Both the position numbers and the translations under genes were made by a program. From an uncultured Oscillospiraceae bacterium (lineage in GTDB: Bacteria; Bacillota; Clostridia; Oscillospirales; Oscillospiraceae): a stretch of 40,782 nt of DNA. Of this stretch, positions 9,741-18,212 are shown in pieces; the first letter of the stretch is position 1, and every line of letters starts with the position of its first letter. The stretch is from contig CANQVO010000018.1 of NCBI GenBank assembly GCA_947627325.1, positions 1-40,782 of the forward strand, written 5' to 3'. Below the pieces are notes generated by a model. It worked only from the letters and a program-made list of their open reading frames with translations, did no database searches and was not told the origin of the DNA.

Positions 9741-10805
9741 ATGGAAGAAAAACTCAAGGCGCTGGAGCGGCGCTATTCCCACATCGAGGCCCAGTTGGAG
9801 GCCGGCGAGACCTACGCCGACCCGGAGTTGGTGGCCCGGCTCAACAAGGAACAGCGGGAGCTGGCCGACGTGGTGACCACCTACCGCCGCCTGCGAAAGG
9901 CCCGGCAGGACCTGGCGGAGGCCAAGGAGTTGATGGGCGACGCGGAGCTCAAGGAGATGGCCCAGGAGGAGTACCAGGCCGCCCTGGAGGCCATCCCCGG
10001 GTTGGAGCGGCAGTTAAAGCTCCTCCTTCTCCCCCGGGACCCGGACGACGACAAGAGCGTTATGGTGGAGATCCGGGCGGGGGTGGGGGGCGAGGAGTCC
10101 GCCCTGTTCGGCCACTCCCTCTTTCGGATGTACTCCATGTACGCCCAGCGCCGGGGCTGGAGCGTGGAGGTGATGAGCGCCAACGAGACGGAGCTGGGGG
10201 GCGCCAAGGAGATCGTCTTTCTGGTCCAGGGCCAGGGGGCGTACGCCCGGCTCAAGTTTGAGAGCGGCGTCCACCGGGTCCAGCGGGTGCCGGAGACGGA
10301 GTCCGGCGGCCGGGTCCACACCTCCACCGTCACCGTGGCCGTCCTGCCGGAGGTAGACGAGGTGGCCGTGGAGATCGACCCGGGGGACGTGGAGATGCAG
10401 GTCTTCCGCTCCTCCGGCGCGGGGGGCCAGCACGTGAACAAGACCTCCTCCGCCGTCCGCCTCATCCACAAGCCCACCGGCATCGTGGTGGAGTGCCAGC
10501 AGGAGCGCAGTCAGTTCCAAAACCGGGACAAGGCCATGCTGATGCTGCGAAGCAAGCTCTACCACATGGCCCAGGAGGCCCAGGACGCCGCCATCAGCCA
10601 GGAGCGGCGCAGTCAGGTGGGCACCGGGATGCGAAACGAGCGCATCCGCACCTACAACTTCCCCCAGGGCCGCCTCACCGACCACCGGGTGGGGCTGACC
10701 CTCTACCGGCTCCTGGAGGTCATGGACGGCGACCTGGACGAGATCATCGACGCCCTCCGGGCCGACCACCAGGCCAAACAGTTACAAGAACAGTCCGCGG
10801 GATAA
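9741..10805 (+). CDS. prfA: Peptide chain release factor 1
   Basis: Recognises UAA and UAG stop codons and triggers release of the finished protein. The GGQ motif that enters the peptidyl-transferase centre is at 228-230 (GAGGQHVNKT). The stop-codon-reading PxT tripeptide of RF1 is Pro184-Glu185-Thr186, in the context RVQRVPETESGGRVHTS, which separates it from RF2. The product is 354 aa, the usual length. AAGGAGG lies at ideal spacing before the ATG. In many Firmicutes prfA sits near a Sua5-type gene, as here. Confidence 0.97.
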   Translation: MEEKLKALERRYSHIEAQLEAGETYADPELVARLNKEQRELADVVTTYRRLRKARQDLAEAKELMGDAELKEMAQEEYQAALEAIPGLERQLKLLLLPRDPDDDKSVMVEIRAGVGGEESALFGHSLFRMYSMYAQRRGWSVEVMSANETELGGAKEIVFLVQGQGAYARLKFESGVHRVQRVPETESGGRVHTSTVTVAVLPEVDEVAVEIDPGDVEMQVFRSSGAGGQHVNKTSSAVRLIHKPTGIVVECQQERSQFQNRDKAMLMLRSKLYHMAQEAQDAAISQERRSQVGTGMRNERIRTYNFPQGRLTDHRVGLTLYRLLEVMDGDLDEIIDALRADHQAKQLQEQSAG

Positions 10806-10838
10806 ACCCGCCACACCCCACGCAAAGGAGCGCGAACT

Positions 10839-11102
10839 ATGGAACTTCTCATCCACTTCCCCGCCCTGCCCCAGGGCGCGACCCTGCCCCAGGTGCTGGA
10901 CGACCTGGCCGGCCTTTTGGAGGACGACGGCTTCCTCCTGGGCTCCAGCCCCCGCCACATCGACATCGACCTGCTGGGGGAGGAGGACAACCGCAACCCC
11001 AAGTACGGCATCCTGACGGTGAAAAACTACCTCCAAACGGCGGGCTTCCCCCGGGAGACCACCATTGAATTGGGGGGCGTGGAGGTTGGGATCTATGAGT
11101 GA
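10839..11102 (+). CDS. Unknown 87-aa protein coupled to the Sua5 gene
   Basis: I do not recognise this family. The ATG follows AAAGGAG at good spacing, and the frame has the same G+C-rich third positions as its neighbours, so it is very likely translated. The acidic, soluble product has a leucine-rich helix-like first half (residues 10-35), a DIDLLGEEDNRNPKYGIL middle and no membrane segment or metal-binding cluster. Its stop overlaps the start of the Sua5 gene by eight bases (ATGAGTGA), which suggests coupled translation and perhaps a link to translation or tRNA modification. Confidence 0.75.
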   Translation: MELLIHFPALPQGATLPQVLDDLAGLLEDDGFLLGSSPRHIDIDLLGEEDNRNPKYGILTVKNYLQTAGFPRETTIELGGVEVGIYE

Positions 11103-12120
11103 GCCCCGCGCCACCCTGCGCCTGACCGCCCAGGACGCCCCCCGGGCCGCCCGGCTTCTGGCCGGGGGCGGTCTGGTGGCCTTCCCCACCGAGACGGTCT
11201 ACGGCCTGGGGGCCAACGGCCTGGACCCGGCGGCGGTGGCCGGTATCTTCGCCGCCAAGGGCCGGCCCCAGGACAACCCCCTCATCCTCCACGTCCCCGG
11301 CCCCGACCACCTGGCGCGCTACTGCCGCTCCATCCCCCCGGCGGCCTACGACCTGGCCCGGCGCTTCTGGCCCGGGCCGCTGACCATGATCCTCCCCCGG
11401 CGTGAGGTGGTCCCCGACGTGGTCACCGCGGGGCTGGACACGGTGGGGATGCGGTGCCCGGACCACCCGGTGGCCCTGGAGATTTTGGAATTATGTCAAC
11501 TCCCCATCGCCGCCCCCTCCGCCAACACCTCCGGCAGGCCCAGCCCCACCACCGCCCAGGCGGTGTGGGAGGACATGGCGGGGCGGATCGACGCGGTGGT
11601 GGACGGCGGGCCCTGCCGGGTGGGGGTGGAGTCCACCATCGTGGACCTGACCGGCCCCCAGCCCCGGCTCCTCCGCCCCGGCGGGGTGACACTGGAGGAG
11701 TTGGAGGCGGCGCTGGGGCCGGTGGCGGTGGACGAGGCGGTCACACGTCTTATGTCAACCGATGAAAAACCCCGGGCCCCCGGCATGAAGTACCGCCACT
11801 ACGCCCCCAAAGCCCCGGTGACCGTGATACGGGGCGATGCGGAGCGGACCGCCCAATACATCGCCCAGCACCGGGAGCCCGGCGTGGGGGTCATCTGCTT
11901 TGAAGATTATGTCAACCTCTTTCCCGGCTGTCCCCTCCGCTCCCTGGGCCCCCGGGGGGACCAGGCGGAGCAGGCCCGGCGGCTCTTTGAGGCCCTGCGG
12001 TGGTTCGACGGCCAGGACGTGACCGCCATCTACGCCCAGTCCCCGGACAGCGACGGCCTGGGCCTGGCGGTGACCAACCGGCTGAACAAGGCCGCGGGCT
12101 TCCACATCATCGACCTCTGA
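11095..12120 (+). CDS. L-threonylcarbamoyladenylate synthase (Sua5/YwlC type)
   Basis: Makes threonylcarbamoyl-AMP from threonine, bicarbonate and ATP, the first step of the t6A modification at tRNA position 37. The N-terminal YrdC-like domain has FPTETVYGLGANG, KGRPQDNPLI and SANTSGRPSPT motifs. A second, C-terminal Sua5 domain begins after the KYRHYAPKAPVTVI segment, so at 341 aa this is the long Sua5/YwlC form rather than short TsaC. ATG 11095 is chosen over the upstream TTG because it overlaps the preceding stop and gives the usual N-terminus. Three copies of the TTATGTCAAC motif lie inside this gene, in three different reading frames. Confidence 0.94.
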   Translation: MSEPRATLRLTAQDAPRAARLLAGGGLVAFPTETVYGLGANGLDPAAVAGIFAAKGRPQDNPLILHVPGPDHLARYCRSIPPAAYDLARRFWPGPLTMILPRREVVPDVVTAGLDTVGMRCPDHPVALEILELCQLPIAAPSANTSGRPSPTTAQAVWEDMAGRIDAVVDGGPCRVGVESTIVDLTGPQPRLLRPGGVTLEELEAALGPVAVDEAVTRLMSTDEKPRAPGMKYRHYAPKAPVTVIRGDAERTAQYIAQHREPGVGVICFEDYVNLFPGCPLRSLGPRGDQAEQARRLFEALRWFDGQDVTAIYAQSPDSDGLGLAVTNRLNKAAGFHIIDL

Positions 12121-12176
12121 CCGCCCCACCCGGCGGCGGAGCGACACATCGGATAAAACATACAGGAGGTATGATT

Positions 12177-12764
12177 ATGTTAACCACTGGCAAGACTTTG
12201 GAACAGTCCAAGGAGTTGGTCTACTCCCTGAACGCCGAGCCCTTCCACCGCCGCCACGCCCAGACGGTGGCCGCCGTGATGGGCTGGTACGCCGAGACCC
12301 TGGGCCACGGGGAGGAGAAGGACTTCTGGACCCAGGTGGGCCTGCTCCACGACGTGGACTTTGAGCGCTGGCCGGAGGAACACTGCGTCAAGGCCAGGGA
12401 GCTCCTGGCCCAGGCGGGGTACACCCCGGAGCTGATCCACGCCGTGGCCTGCCACGGCTACGGCCTCACCGGCGTGGACGACGAGCCGGAGCTGGAGATG
12501 GAGAAGGTCCTCTTCGCCGCCGACGAACTCACCGGCCTCATCGGCGCCGCCGCCCTCATGCGGCCCAGCAAGTCCACCAAGGACATGGAGCTCAAGAGCC
12601 TGAAGAAGAAGTACAAGGACAAGAAGTTCGCCGCCGGGTGCTCCCGGGAGGTCATCGCCCAGGGGGCGGAAATGCTGGGCTGGGAACTGGACAAACTACT
12701 GGACATGACCCTCCAGGCCATGGCCGCCACCGAGGACGCCATCGAGGCGGCTCTGGCGGAGTGA
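12177..12764 (+). CDS. HD-domain protein (predicted hydrolase)
   Basis: A 195-aa soluble protein with an HD-type metal-dependent phosphohydrolase core. His24/His27 lie in PFHRRHAQTVAAVM, the HD doublet is His58-Asp59 in LLHDVDFERWPEEH, and a later Asp lies in AADELTGLIGAAA. The family acts on nucleotides or other phosphoesters, but the substrate cannot be read from the sequence. The start is ATG 12177, seven bases after AGGAGGT; the ATG at 12171 is too close to that site. The start codon lies inside a TTATGTTAAC motif. The C-terminal half is rich in Lys and Met. Confidence 0.85.
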   Translation: MLTTGKTLEQSKELVYSLNAEPFHRRHAQTVAAVMGWYAETLGHGEEKDFWTQVGLLHDVDFERWPEEHCVKARELLAQAGYTPELIHAVACHGYGLTGVDDEPELEMEKVLFAADELTGLIGAAALMRPSKSTKDMELKSLKKKYKDKKFAAGCSREVIAQGAEMLGWELDKLLDMTLQAMAATEDAIEAALAE

Positions 12765-12771
12765 CCGATTT

Positions 12772-13371
12772 ATGTTAACCATCGGCCTCACCGGCCCCAC
12801 TGGCGCGGGCAAGACCACGGTGCTGGACGCCCTGGCCGACCTGGGCTGTGTCCGGGTGGACTGCGACGCGCTCTACCACCAGCTTTTGGCCGCCTCCCCG
12901 TCCCTGACCGGGGAGTTGACAGACCGCTTTGGAAGGAGTATCCTAAATCGTCAGGGCCAGGTGGACACCAAGGCCCTGGCCCCGGTGGTCTTCGGGGATC
13001 CCCAGGCCCTGGCCGACCTGAACGCCATCGCCCACCGCCACGTGCTCCGGGCCTGCCGGGAGCGGGTCCAGGCGGCCAAAGCGGCGGGGGCGAAGGGCGT
13101 GGTTTTGGACGCCATCGCCCTGCTGGAATCCGGCCTGGGGGCGCTGTGCGACGTGACGGTGGCCGTCACCGCCCCGGCGGAGATACGCCTGGCGCGGATC
13201 ATGGCCCGGGACGGGCTCACCGCCCAGCAGGCCCGCCAGCGGATGGCCGCCCAGAAGCCGTCTGATTATTATGTCAACCACTGCGACCACGTGATCGTCA
13301 ACGACGACGGCAAGAGCTTCCACGCCCTGCGGGAGGAGGTCTCCCGCCTGTTTGCCGATAAGTTATGTTAA
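12772..13371 (+). CDS. coaE: Dephospho-CoA kinase
   Basis: Catalyses the last step of coenzyme A synthesis, phosphorylation of the ribose 3'-hydroxyl of dephospho-CoA. The P-loop GPTGAGKTT is at 8-16. The DCDALYHQL segment corresponds to the conserved acceptor-site D-A-D element, and RIMARDGLTAQQARQRMAAQ is the lid region. At 199 aa it has normal length. The gene starts 7 bases after the HD-domain gene with only a weak GGAG as ribosome site, suggesting coupling. Both its start and stop codons lie inside TTATGTTAAC motifs. Confidence 0.93.
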   Translation: MLTIGLTGPTGAGKTTVLDALADLGCVRVDCDALYHQLLAASPSLTGELTDRFGRSILNRQGQVDTKALAPVVFGDPQALADLNAIAHRHVLRACRERVQAAKAAGAKGVVLDAIALLESGLGALCDVTVAVTAPAEIRLARIMARDGLTAQQARQRMAAQKPSDYYVNHCDHVIVNDDGKSFHALREEVSRLFADKLC

Positions 13372-13394
13372 CTACTCAAAAGGAGGTATCCCCT

Positions 13395-14807
13395 ATGGAC
13401 GACACCGCCAAGACCCCCGGCCAACTGCGCCGGGAGGCCCTGCTCTACCAGCCCAAGAACGGCTACGACCGCCTGAGCGCCCAGGACGAGATCGCCATGC
13501 ACAGCTACTGCGAGGACTACAAGAAGTTCCTGGATCTGGGCAAGACGGAGCGGGAGTGCGTGGAGACCGCCGTGGCCCTGGCCAAGGCCCGGGGCTTTGT
13601 CCCCTTTGTCCGGGGCATGGCGCTGAAGGCGGGGGACAAGGTCTACCGGGTGAACCGGGACAAGGCCGTCACCCTGGCCGTCATCGGCGCGGCCCCCCTG
13701 ATCCAGGGGGCCAACATCGCCGCCGCCCACATCGACTCCCCCCGGCTGGACCTGAAACCCACCCCCCTCTACGAGGAGGCGGAGTTGGCCTTCTTTAAGA
13801 CCCACTACTACGGCGGCCTTCGCAAGTACCAGTGGGTGACCATCCCCCTGGAGCTCCACGGGGTGGTGGCCCTGAAGGACGGCTCCACCGTCCCCGTGCG
13901 GGTGGGCAACGGCGCGGGGGACCCGGTGTTCACCGTGGACGACCTTCTGCCCCACCTGGCCTCCGACCAAAGCAAAAAGCCCCTGGGGGAGGCCATCCCC
14001 GCCGAGAGCCTGAACCTCCTGGTGGGCAGCCGCCCCTTCAAGGACGACGAGGGCAGCGACCGGGTGAAGCTGGCGGTGATGGAGCTGCTCCACGAGAAGT
14101 ACGGCATTCTGGAAGAGGACTTCATCTCCGCTGAGTTGGAGGTGGTCCCCGCCTTCCGGGCCTCCGACCTGGGCTTTGACCGCTCCCTGATCGGCGCTTA
14201 CGGCCACGACGACCGGGTCTGCGCCTACGCCTGTCTGGCCGCCCTGCTGGAGCTGGAGGGCGTGCCGGCCAGGACGGCGGTGTGTATGCTGGCGGACAAG
14301 GAGGAGATCGGCTCGGAGGGGGTCACGGGGATGCAGTCTGCGGCCTTTGACACCTTTATGAGCGATCTGTGCGACGGCCAGCAGACCGCGCTGAAGCGGT
14401 GCTTTGAAAAGTCCCTCTGCCTCTCCGCCGACGTGACCGCCGCCTTTGACCCCAACTTCACCGAGGTCTTTGACAAGCGAAACGCCGCACGGGTGAACTA
14501 CGGCGTGGGCCTTTGCAAGTATACCGGCGCCCGGGGCAAGTCCGGCGCGTCCGACGCCGCGGCGGAGCTGGTGGCCCGGGTGCGGAGGATCCTGGACGAC
14601 GCGGGCGTGGTCTGGCAGATGGCGGAGCTGGGCAAGGCCGACCAGGGCGGCGGCGGCACGGTGGCCGCCTATATGGCCCAGCGGGACATCGACGTGCTGG
14701 ACGCGGGAGTGCCGGTGCTGTCCATGCACGCCCCCTTTGAGACGGTGGGCAAGCTGGACTGCTTTATGACCTACAAGGCCGCCAAGGCGGTGTATCAGGC
14801 CAAGTGA
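13395..14807 (+). CDS. M18 family metallo-aminopeptidase
   Basis: Cytoplasmic zinc aminopeptidase of the M18 (aspartyl aminopeptidase/ApeA/Lap4) family, which removes N-terminal residues from peptides. Metal and active-site regions are AAHIDSPRLDLKP, YGHDDRVCAYACLAALLE, DKEEIGSEGVTG and the C-terminal HAPFETVGKLD. The 470-aa length fits the family. ATG 13395 follows AAAGGAGGT at good spacing; an in-frame ATG at 13365 would overlap coaE and has no site. The gene lies between coaE and the LysA-like gene with no visible promoter. Confidence 0.92.
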   Translation: MDDTAKTPGQLRREALLYQPKNGYDRLSAQDEIAMHSYCEDYKKFLDLGKTERECVETAVALAKARGFVPFVRGMALKAGDKVYRVNRDKAVTLAVIGAAPLIQGANIAAAHIDSPRLDLKPTPLYEEAELAFFKTHYYGGLRKYQWVTIPLELHGVVALKDGSTVPVRVGNGAGDPVFTVDDLLPHLASDQSKKPLGEAIPAESLNLLVGSRPFKDDEGSDRVKLAVMELLHEKYGILEEDFISAELEVVPAFRASDLGFDRSLIGAYGHDDRVCAYACLAALLELEGVPARTAVCMLADKEEIGSEGVTGMQSAAFDTFMSDLCDGQQTALKRCFEKSLCLSADVTAAFDPNFTEVFDKRNAARVNYGVGLCKYTGARGKSGASDAAAELVARVRRILDDAGVVWQMAELGKADQGGGGTVAAYMAQRDIDVLDAGVPVLSMHAPFETVGKLDCFMTYKAAKAVYQAK

Positions 14808-14843
14808 GGCCATCTTATCAGAGAGAGAAAGGCGCGAACACCT

Positions 14844-16115
14844 ATGAAAAAACCCTTTGTCACCCTGCCCCAGCTGGAGAAGATCGTCCAGGACTACCCC
14901 ACCCCCTTCCACCTCTACGACGAGGCGGGCATCCGCCAAAACGTCCGGGCGCTGAAGGCGGCCTTCGCCTGGAATCCGGGCTATCAGGAGTATTTCGCCG
15001 TCAAGGCCACCCCCACCCCCGGCATCCTGAAGCTCCTGCGGGACGAGGGGTGCGGGCTGGACTGCTCCTCCTACACGGAACTGCTCCTGGCCCAGAAGTG
15101 CGGCGTCACCGGCCACAACATCATGTTCTCCGCCAACGACGTTCCCGCCCGGGAGTTTGCCAAGGCCCACGAGTTGGGGGCCATCATCAACCTGGACGAC
15201 CTGACCGACGTGGACTTTTTGCAGGAGACCATCGGGACCATCCCCGAGACCATCTCCTGCCGCTTCAACCCCGGGGGCACCTTTACCCTGGGGGAGAGCA
15301 AGGAGGGCTTTCAGGTGATGGACAACCCCGGCCAGGCCAAGTACGGCATGACCCGGCAGCAGATCGCCCTGGCCTACCAAAAGCTCAAGGTCATGGGGGC
15401 CAAGCACTTCGGCATCCACGCCTTTTTGGCCTCCAACACCCTCTCCAACGACTACTACCCCGCCCTGGCCCGCATCCTGTTCCAGCTTGCGGTGGAGCTG
15501 AAGGAGGAGACGGGGTGCCACATCGCCTTCATCAACCTCTCCGGCGGCGTGGGCATCCCCTACCGGCCCGACCAGGCCGCCAACGACATCGCCGCCATCG
15601 GCGAGGGGGTGCGGCGGGCCTATGAAGAGGTGCTGGCCCCGGCGGGGATGGGGGACGTGGCCCTCTGCACCGAGCTGGGCCGCTTCATGCTGGGGCCCTA
15701 CGGCTGTCTGGTGACCCGGGCCACCCATTTTAAGCACATCTACAAGGAGTACGTGGGGGTGGACGCCTGCGCGGCCAACCTCATGCGCCCGGCCATCTAC
15801 GGCGCCTACCACCACATCACCGTCATGGGCAAGGAGGACGCCCCCTGCGACCACCAGTACGACGTGGTGGGCGGACTGTGCGAGAACAGCGACAAGTTCG
15901 CCATCGACCGGATGCTCCCCAAGATCGACCTGGGGGATCTGCTGGTCATCCACGACGCCGGGGCCCACGGCTTCGCCATGGGCTACCAGTACAACGGCCG
16001 GCTGCGCTCGGCGGAGCTGCTGCTGCGGGAGGACGGCTCGGTGAAGCTCCTGCGGCGGGCGGAGACGCCGGAGGACTACTTCGCCACCATGGTCTTTGAC
16101 GACGAGGAGGGCTGA
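14844..16115 (+). CDS. PLP-dependent decarboxylase, diaminopimelate decarboxylase-like
   Basis: Fold-type III PLP enzyme, most likely making lysine from meso-diaminopimelate. Lys54 in YFAVKATPTPGILKLL is the expected cofactor lysine. INLSGGVGIPY is the glycine-rich phosphate loop, and CENSDKFAIDR resembles the conserved Cys-x-Ser-x-Asp active-site segment. The YNGRLRSAELLL tail is also typical. One oddity: the usual EPGR motif reads ELGR here (CTELGRFMLGPYG). The substrate could therefore differ, for example carboxynorspermidine, although 423 aa and a bacterial wall-synthesis setting favour a LysA role. An AGAAAGG sequence precedes the ATG. Confidence 0.78.
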   Translation: MKKPFVTLPQLEKIVQDYPTPFHLYDEAGIRQNVRALKAAFAWNPGYQEYFAVKATPTPGILKLLRDEGCGLDCSSYTELLLAQKCGVTGHNIMFSANDVPAREFAKAHELGAIINLDDLTDVDFLQETIGTIPETISCRFNPGGTFTLGESKEGFQVMDNPGQAKYGMTRQQIALAYQKLKVMGAKHFGIHAFLASNTLSNDYYPALARILFQLAVELKEETGCHIAFINLSGGVGIPYRPDQAANDIAAIGEGVRRAYEEVLAPAGMGDVALCTELGRFMLGPYGCLVTRATHFKHIYKEYVGVDACAANLMRPAIYGAYHHITVMGKEDAPCDHQYDVVGGLCENSDKFAIDRMLPKIDLGDLLVIHDAGAHGFAMGYQYNGRLRSAELLLREDGSVKLLRRAETPEDYFATMVFDDEEG

Positions 16116-16116
16116 C

Positions 16117-16446
16117 ATGGCCATCCATCTGCCCACCCTGGGCTACTTCAAAAACGGCAACGGCTGGCTGGGGAGCGCCGGGCTCCTGCGGTTCCAGATC
16201 GAAAAGCCGGACGAGGCGGGCAACGTCACCGCCGTCCTCTGGCAGGGGCCCTTCTCCCGGCCCTACGCCCAGGAGATCGGCCGGGAGACCTTCCCCCTGG
16301 ACGAGGCGGGCCTGGCCGCCCTGGCGGACTTCCTGACCGCCAAGGCCGGGGAGTTGGAGACTGACCCCCCCTTCACCCCCGCCGAGACCACCGCCTACTA
16401 CCAGGCGAAAAAGCAAGCGGAACTCACTCCCCCGCCGGGGGAGTGA
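16117..16446 (+). CDS. Unknown 109-aa protein at the end of the operon
   Basis: I do not recognise this family. ATG 16117 lies 1 base after the LysA-like stop, and GAGGAGG inside the end of that gene serves as ribosome site. The soluble product begins with MAIHLPTLGYFKNGNGWLGS, has a strand-rich first half and an Ala/Leu-rich helix (about residues 66-84), and ends Pro-rich. There are no Cys residues, membrane segments or known motifs. Codon use matches its neighbours. It is the last gene before the terminator at 16498. Confidence 0.7.
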   Translation: MAIHLPTLGYFKNGNGWLGSAGLLRFQIEKPDEAGNVTAVLWQGPFSRPYAQEIGRETFPLDEAGLAALADFLTAKAGELETDPPFTPAETTAYYQAKKQAELTPPPGE

Positions 16447-16497
16447 CGGTCTCCCGCCTCCGCTCGGCGGCCATGTACCCCCCCAACAGCACAGACC

Positions 16498-16527
16498 AAG
16501 GGCCGCGCCCATTCGGGCGCGGCCCTT
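16498..16527. terminator. Strong hairpin between convergent operons
   Basis: A perfect 13-bp stem (16498-16510 with 16515-16527) encloses a four-base ATTC loop. Its arms end in AAGGG and CCCTT, so it can work in both directions: for the plus operon ending at 16446 and for the minus SLH gene ending at 16596. The T-tract is short on both sides. Confidence 0.85.
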
Positions 16528-16595
16528 GTTGTGCTATCTAAAATCCCGCCGAAATCATGCGAAAACGCTCCACGCCCCGGCGCGCGTCTGCTCTG

Positions 16596-18188
16596 TTACG
16601 CCGAGATATAGAAGTATTCGCTGTCAAAACAGTAAAGAATTTGGCCCAGGTCTCCGTACCAGATTTGGTCCGCGGAAATTCCCGCCTGCTCCAACGCGCC
16701 GTGTTCGTCAAATAGGTCAATGCGCGTTTCCCCGTTGACCATGTGAGGATGGATGAGTTTGCGCCCCACCACGGTATAATGGTCCCCGCCGATGGTGACC
16801 GTTTTGGCGGTGCCGGAGGAGGAGACCTCCATCTCCGCGCCAGGGGTCTGGGTGTAATACACCCCATGGTTCTCCGCGCGCAGATCGCCGTTGGCATACA
16901 CCTGGACCTCGTCCATCATCTGTGGGAATACCAACTCCAGCGAGGGATCCAGCGCGTTGTAGAGCCACCGGCCGGCGGTCTCATCATAGGACTTGACCAC
17001 CAGATAGCCGTGGCCGATATCACTTAAGGACCACTCCACTGTGTAGGGGAGTTCCTTGACTGTCCCGGTATAAAAGTCCAGCCAATCAGAATATCCGTCC
17101 TTGCGGCCGCTCTCCGGCGCCACCGGGATATAGTCGCCAAAGGCCGCGCCTATGACCCGGTAGTTGCCCATGTCCTCGACCGTCCCAAGGGTATTCCCCC
17201 GGGCGTCCACCACCAGGATGGAGCCGTTCTCCTGCTGTACAGCCAGCTTCCCATGGGAGAAGACCGCCAGGGGATCCATCAGCTTTGGAGAGGAAAAAAC
17301 CAGATCCCCCTGGGCGTCGTAGTAGGAGGTCGCGCCCAGATCCGGGTCATCGATCCGAAAGACCCCGCCCTTTTGCCGGCCGATCCGTTTCTCGCTTGTC
17401 AGGACCACCCGCCCATAGAGGTCGCTCACGCGGTACAGGGGAACGTCTTCGGAGCCGTCCACAAGATACAGATACGCGCCATCAAAGTCATAGACCGTAT
17501 CCGAGGCTGTGAGGAAAGCCAATTCCATGGTAAGCGGCGGTGTATCGTCAAAGCGCAGGCGCTGGGCCGGGTCCAGCAGTCTCGTGATGATCGCGGCGCA
17601 CTCCGCCCTGGACAGCTCGGCCATGGGGGAAAAACGGCCGTAGAGATCCGTCCCGCTCAGGATCCCCGCCTGATACAGCGTTAGGGCGAACTGCCCCAGG
17701 TCGGTGGATATGGTGTAGTCGGGAAGGCTTGTGACATCGTTGATGTTCTGAAAGTCGTCCCCGTCATAGATCCGTGACAGAAATTTGACAAATCTCTCCC
17801 GGTTCAACGGGGCAGACTCCGCCGCCTCCGCCTCAGACAGGATCTGGTGCTCCAGACAATATCGCAAGTAGGGCTCGCTCCAGTCCTCTCCCGGGGCGGC
17901 CCGGAAGGACTGGGCGCTGCCTGTGTGGGCCTGGTGGAGCCGGGCCAAGATCGCGTAACTCTCCTGGGGGGTAATGGCGCGCTGGGGCCAAAAACGCCCG
18001 GCCTGGTCGCCCACAAATACCCCCGCCTCATAGCAGAAATTGGCGCTGTCATGATACCAGGCGTCAGCCGGCACATCCACAAAGCGCGCCGGATCGTCAG
18101 CCGCCCTTGCCGCCGGGGCGAGCCCGCAGATCAGCACCGCTCCGACACAGCACACCAAAGCCGCGCGAAAGAGCCCCGCTCGTCTCAT
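16596..18188 (-). CDS. Exported SLH-domain protein with WG-like C-terminal region
   Basis: A 530-aa exported protein. A signal peptide (basic MRR, hydrophobic core, cleavage near APAARA at 24-29) is followed by three SLH-type segments (about 35-210). Their marks are FVDVPADAWYHDSANFCYEAGVF, ITPQESYAILARLHQ and FSPMAELSRAECAAIITRLLDP. SLH modules usually bind secondary wall polymers. The remainder (about 225-530) is a strand-rich region with repeated Y-D-x-x-G and DARGN elements resembling WG repeats; its role is unknown. Base composition is less G+C-rich than in the operons to the left. The gene lies 24 bases downstream of another SLH gene, probably in one transcript. Confidence 0.85.
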   Translation of the reverse strand: MRRAGLFRAALVCCVGAVLICGLAPAARAADDPARFVDVPADAWYHDSANFCYEAGVFVGDQAGRFWPQRAITPQESYAILARLHQAHTGSAQSFRAAPGEDWSEPYLRYCLEHQILSEAEAAESAPLNRERFVKFLSRIYDGDDFQNINDVTSLPDYTISTDLGQFALTLYQAGILSGTDLYGRFSPMAELSRAECAAIITRLLDPAQRLRFDDTPPLTMELAFLTASDTVYDFDGAYLYLVDGSEDVPLYRVSDLYGRVVLTSEKRIGRQKGGVFRIDDPDLGATSYYDAQGDLVFSSPKLMDPLAVFSHGKLAVQQENGSILVVDARGNTLGTVEDMGNYRVIGAAFGDYIPVAPESGRKDGYSDWLDFYTGTVKELPYTVEWSLSDIGHGYLVVKSYDETAGRWLYNALDPSLELVFPQMMDEVQVYANGDLRAENHGVYYTQTPGAEMEVSSSGTAKTVTIGGDHYTVVGRKLIHPHMVNGETRIDLFDEHGALEQAGISADQIWYGDLGQILYCFDSEYFYISA

Positions 18189-18212
18189 AGATACCAGCCC
18201 CTCTGCTATTTT

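Larger units (their letters stand above)
11491..13372 (+). repeat. Cluster of seven TTATGTNAAC motifs
   Basis: Exact copies start at 11491, 11750, 11907, 12175, 12770, 13269 and 13363, all on the plus strand. The seventh base is C in four and T in three. Two copies contain the ATG start codons of the HD-domain gene and coaE, and the last contains the coaE stop codon; the others are inside reading frames. Because the frame differs from copy to copy (LCQ, LMST, YVN, MLT, KLC-stop), protein conservation cannot explain the repetition. The flanks are short AT-rich patches in otherwise G+C-rich DNA. Confidence 0.85.

Noticed and set aside
11491-11500. Reading TTATGTNAAC as a DnaA box or parS site
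   Set aside because: DnaA boxes read TTATNCACA, and parS is a longer palindrome; the motif fits neither.
13368-16136. A 922-codon open frame on the minus strand
   Set aside because: It is the antisense shadow of the aminopeptidase and LysA-like genes. Such long empty frames arise from G+C-rich third positions; it has no domains and a His/Gly/Val/Gln-rich composition.
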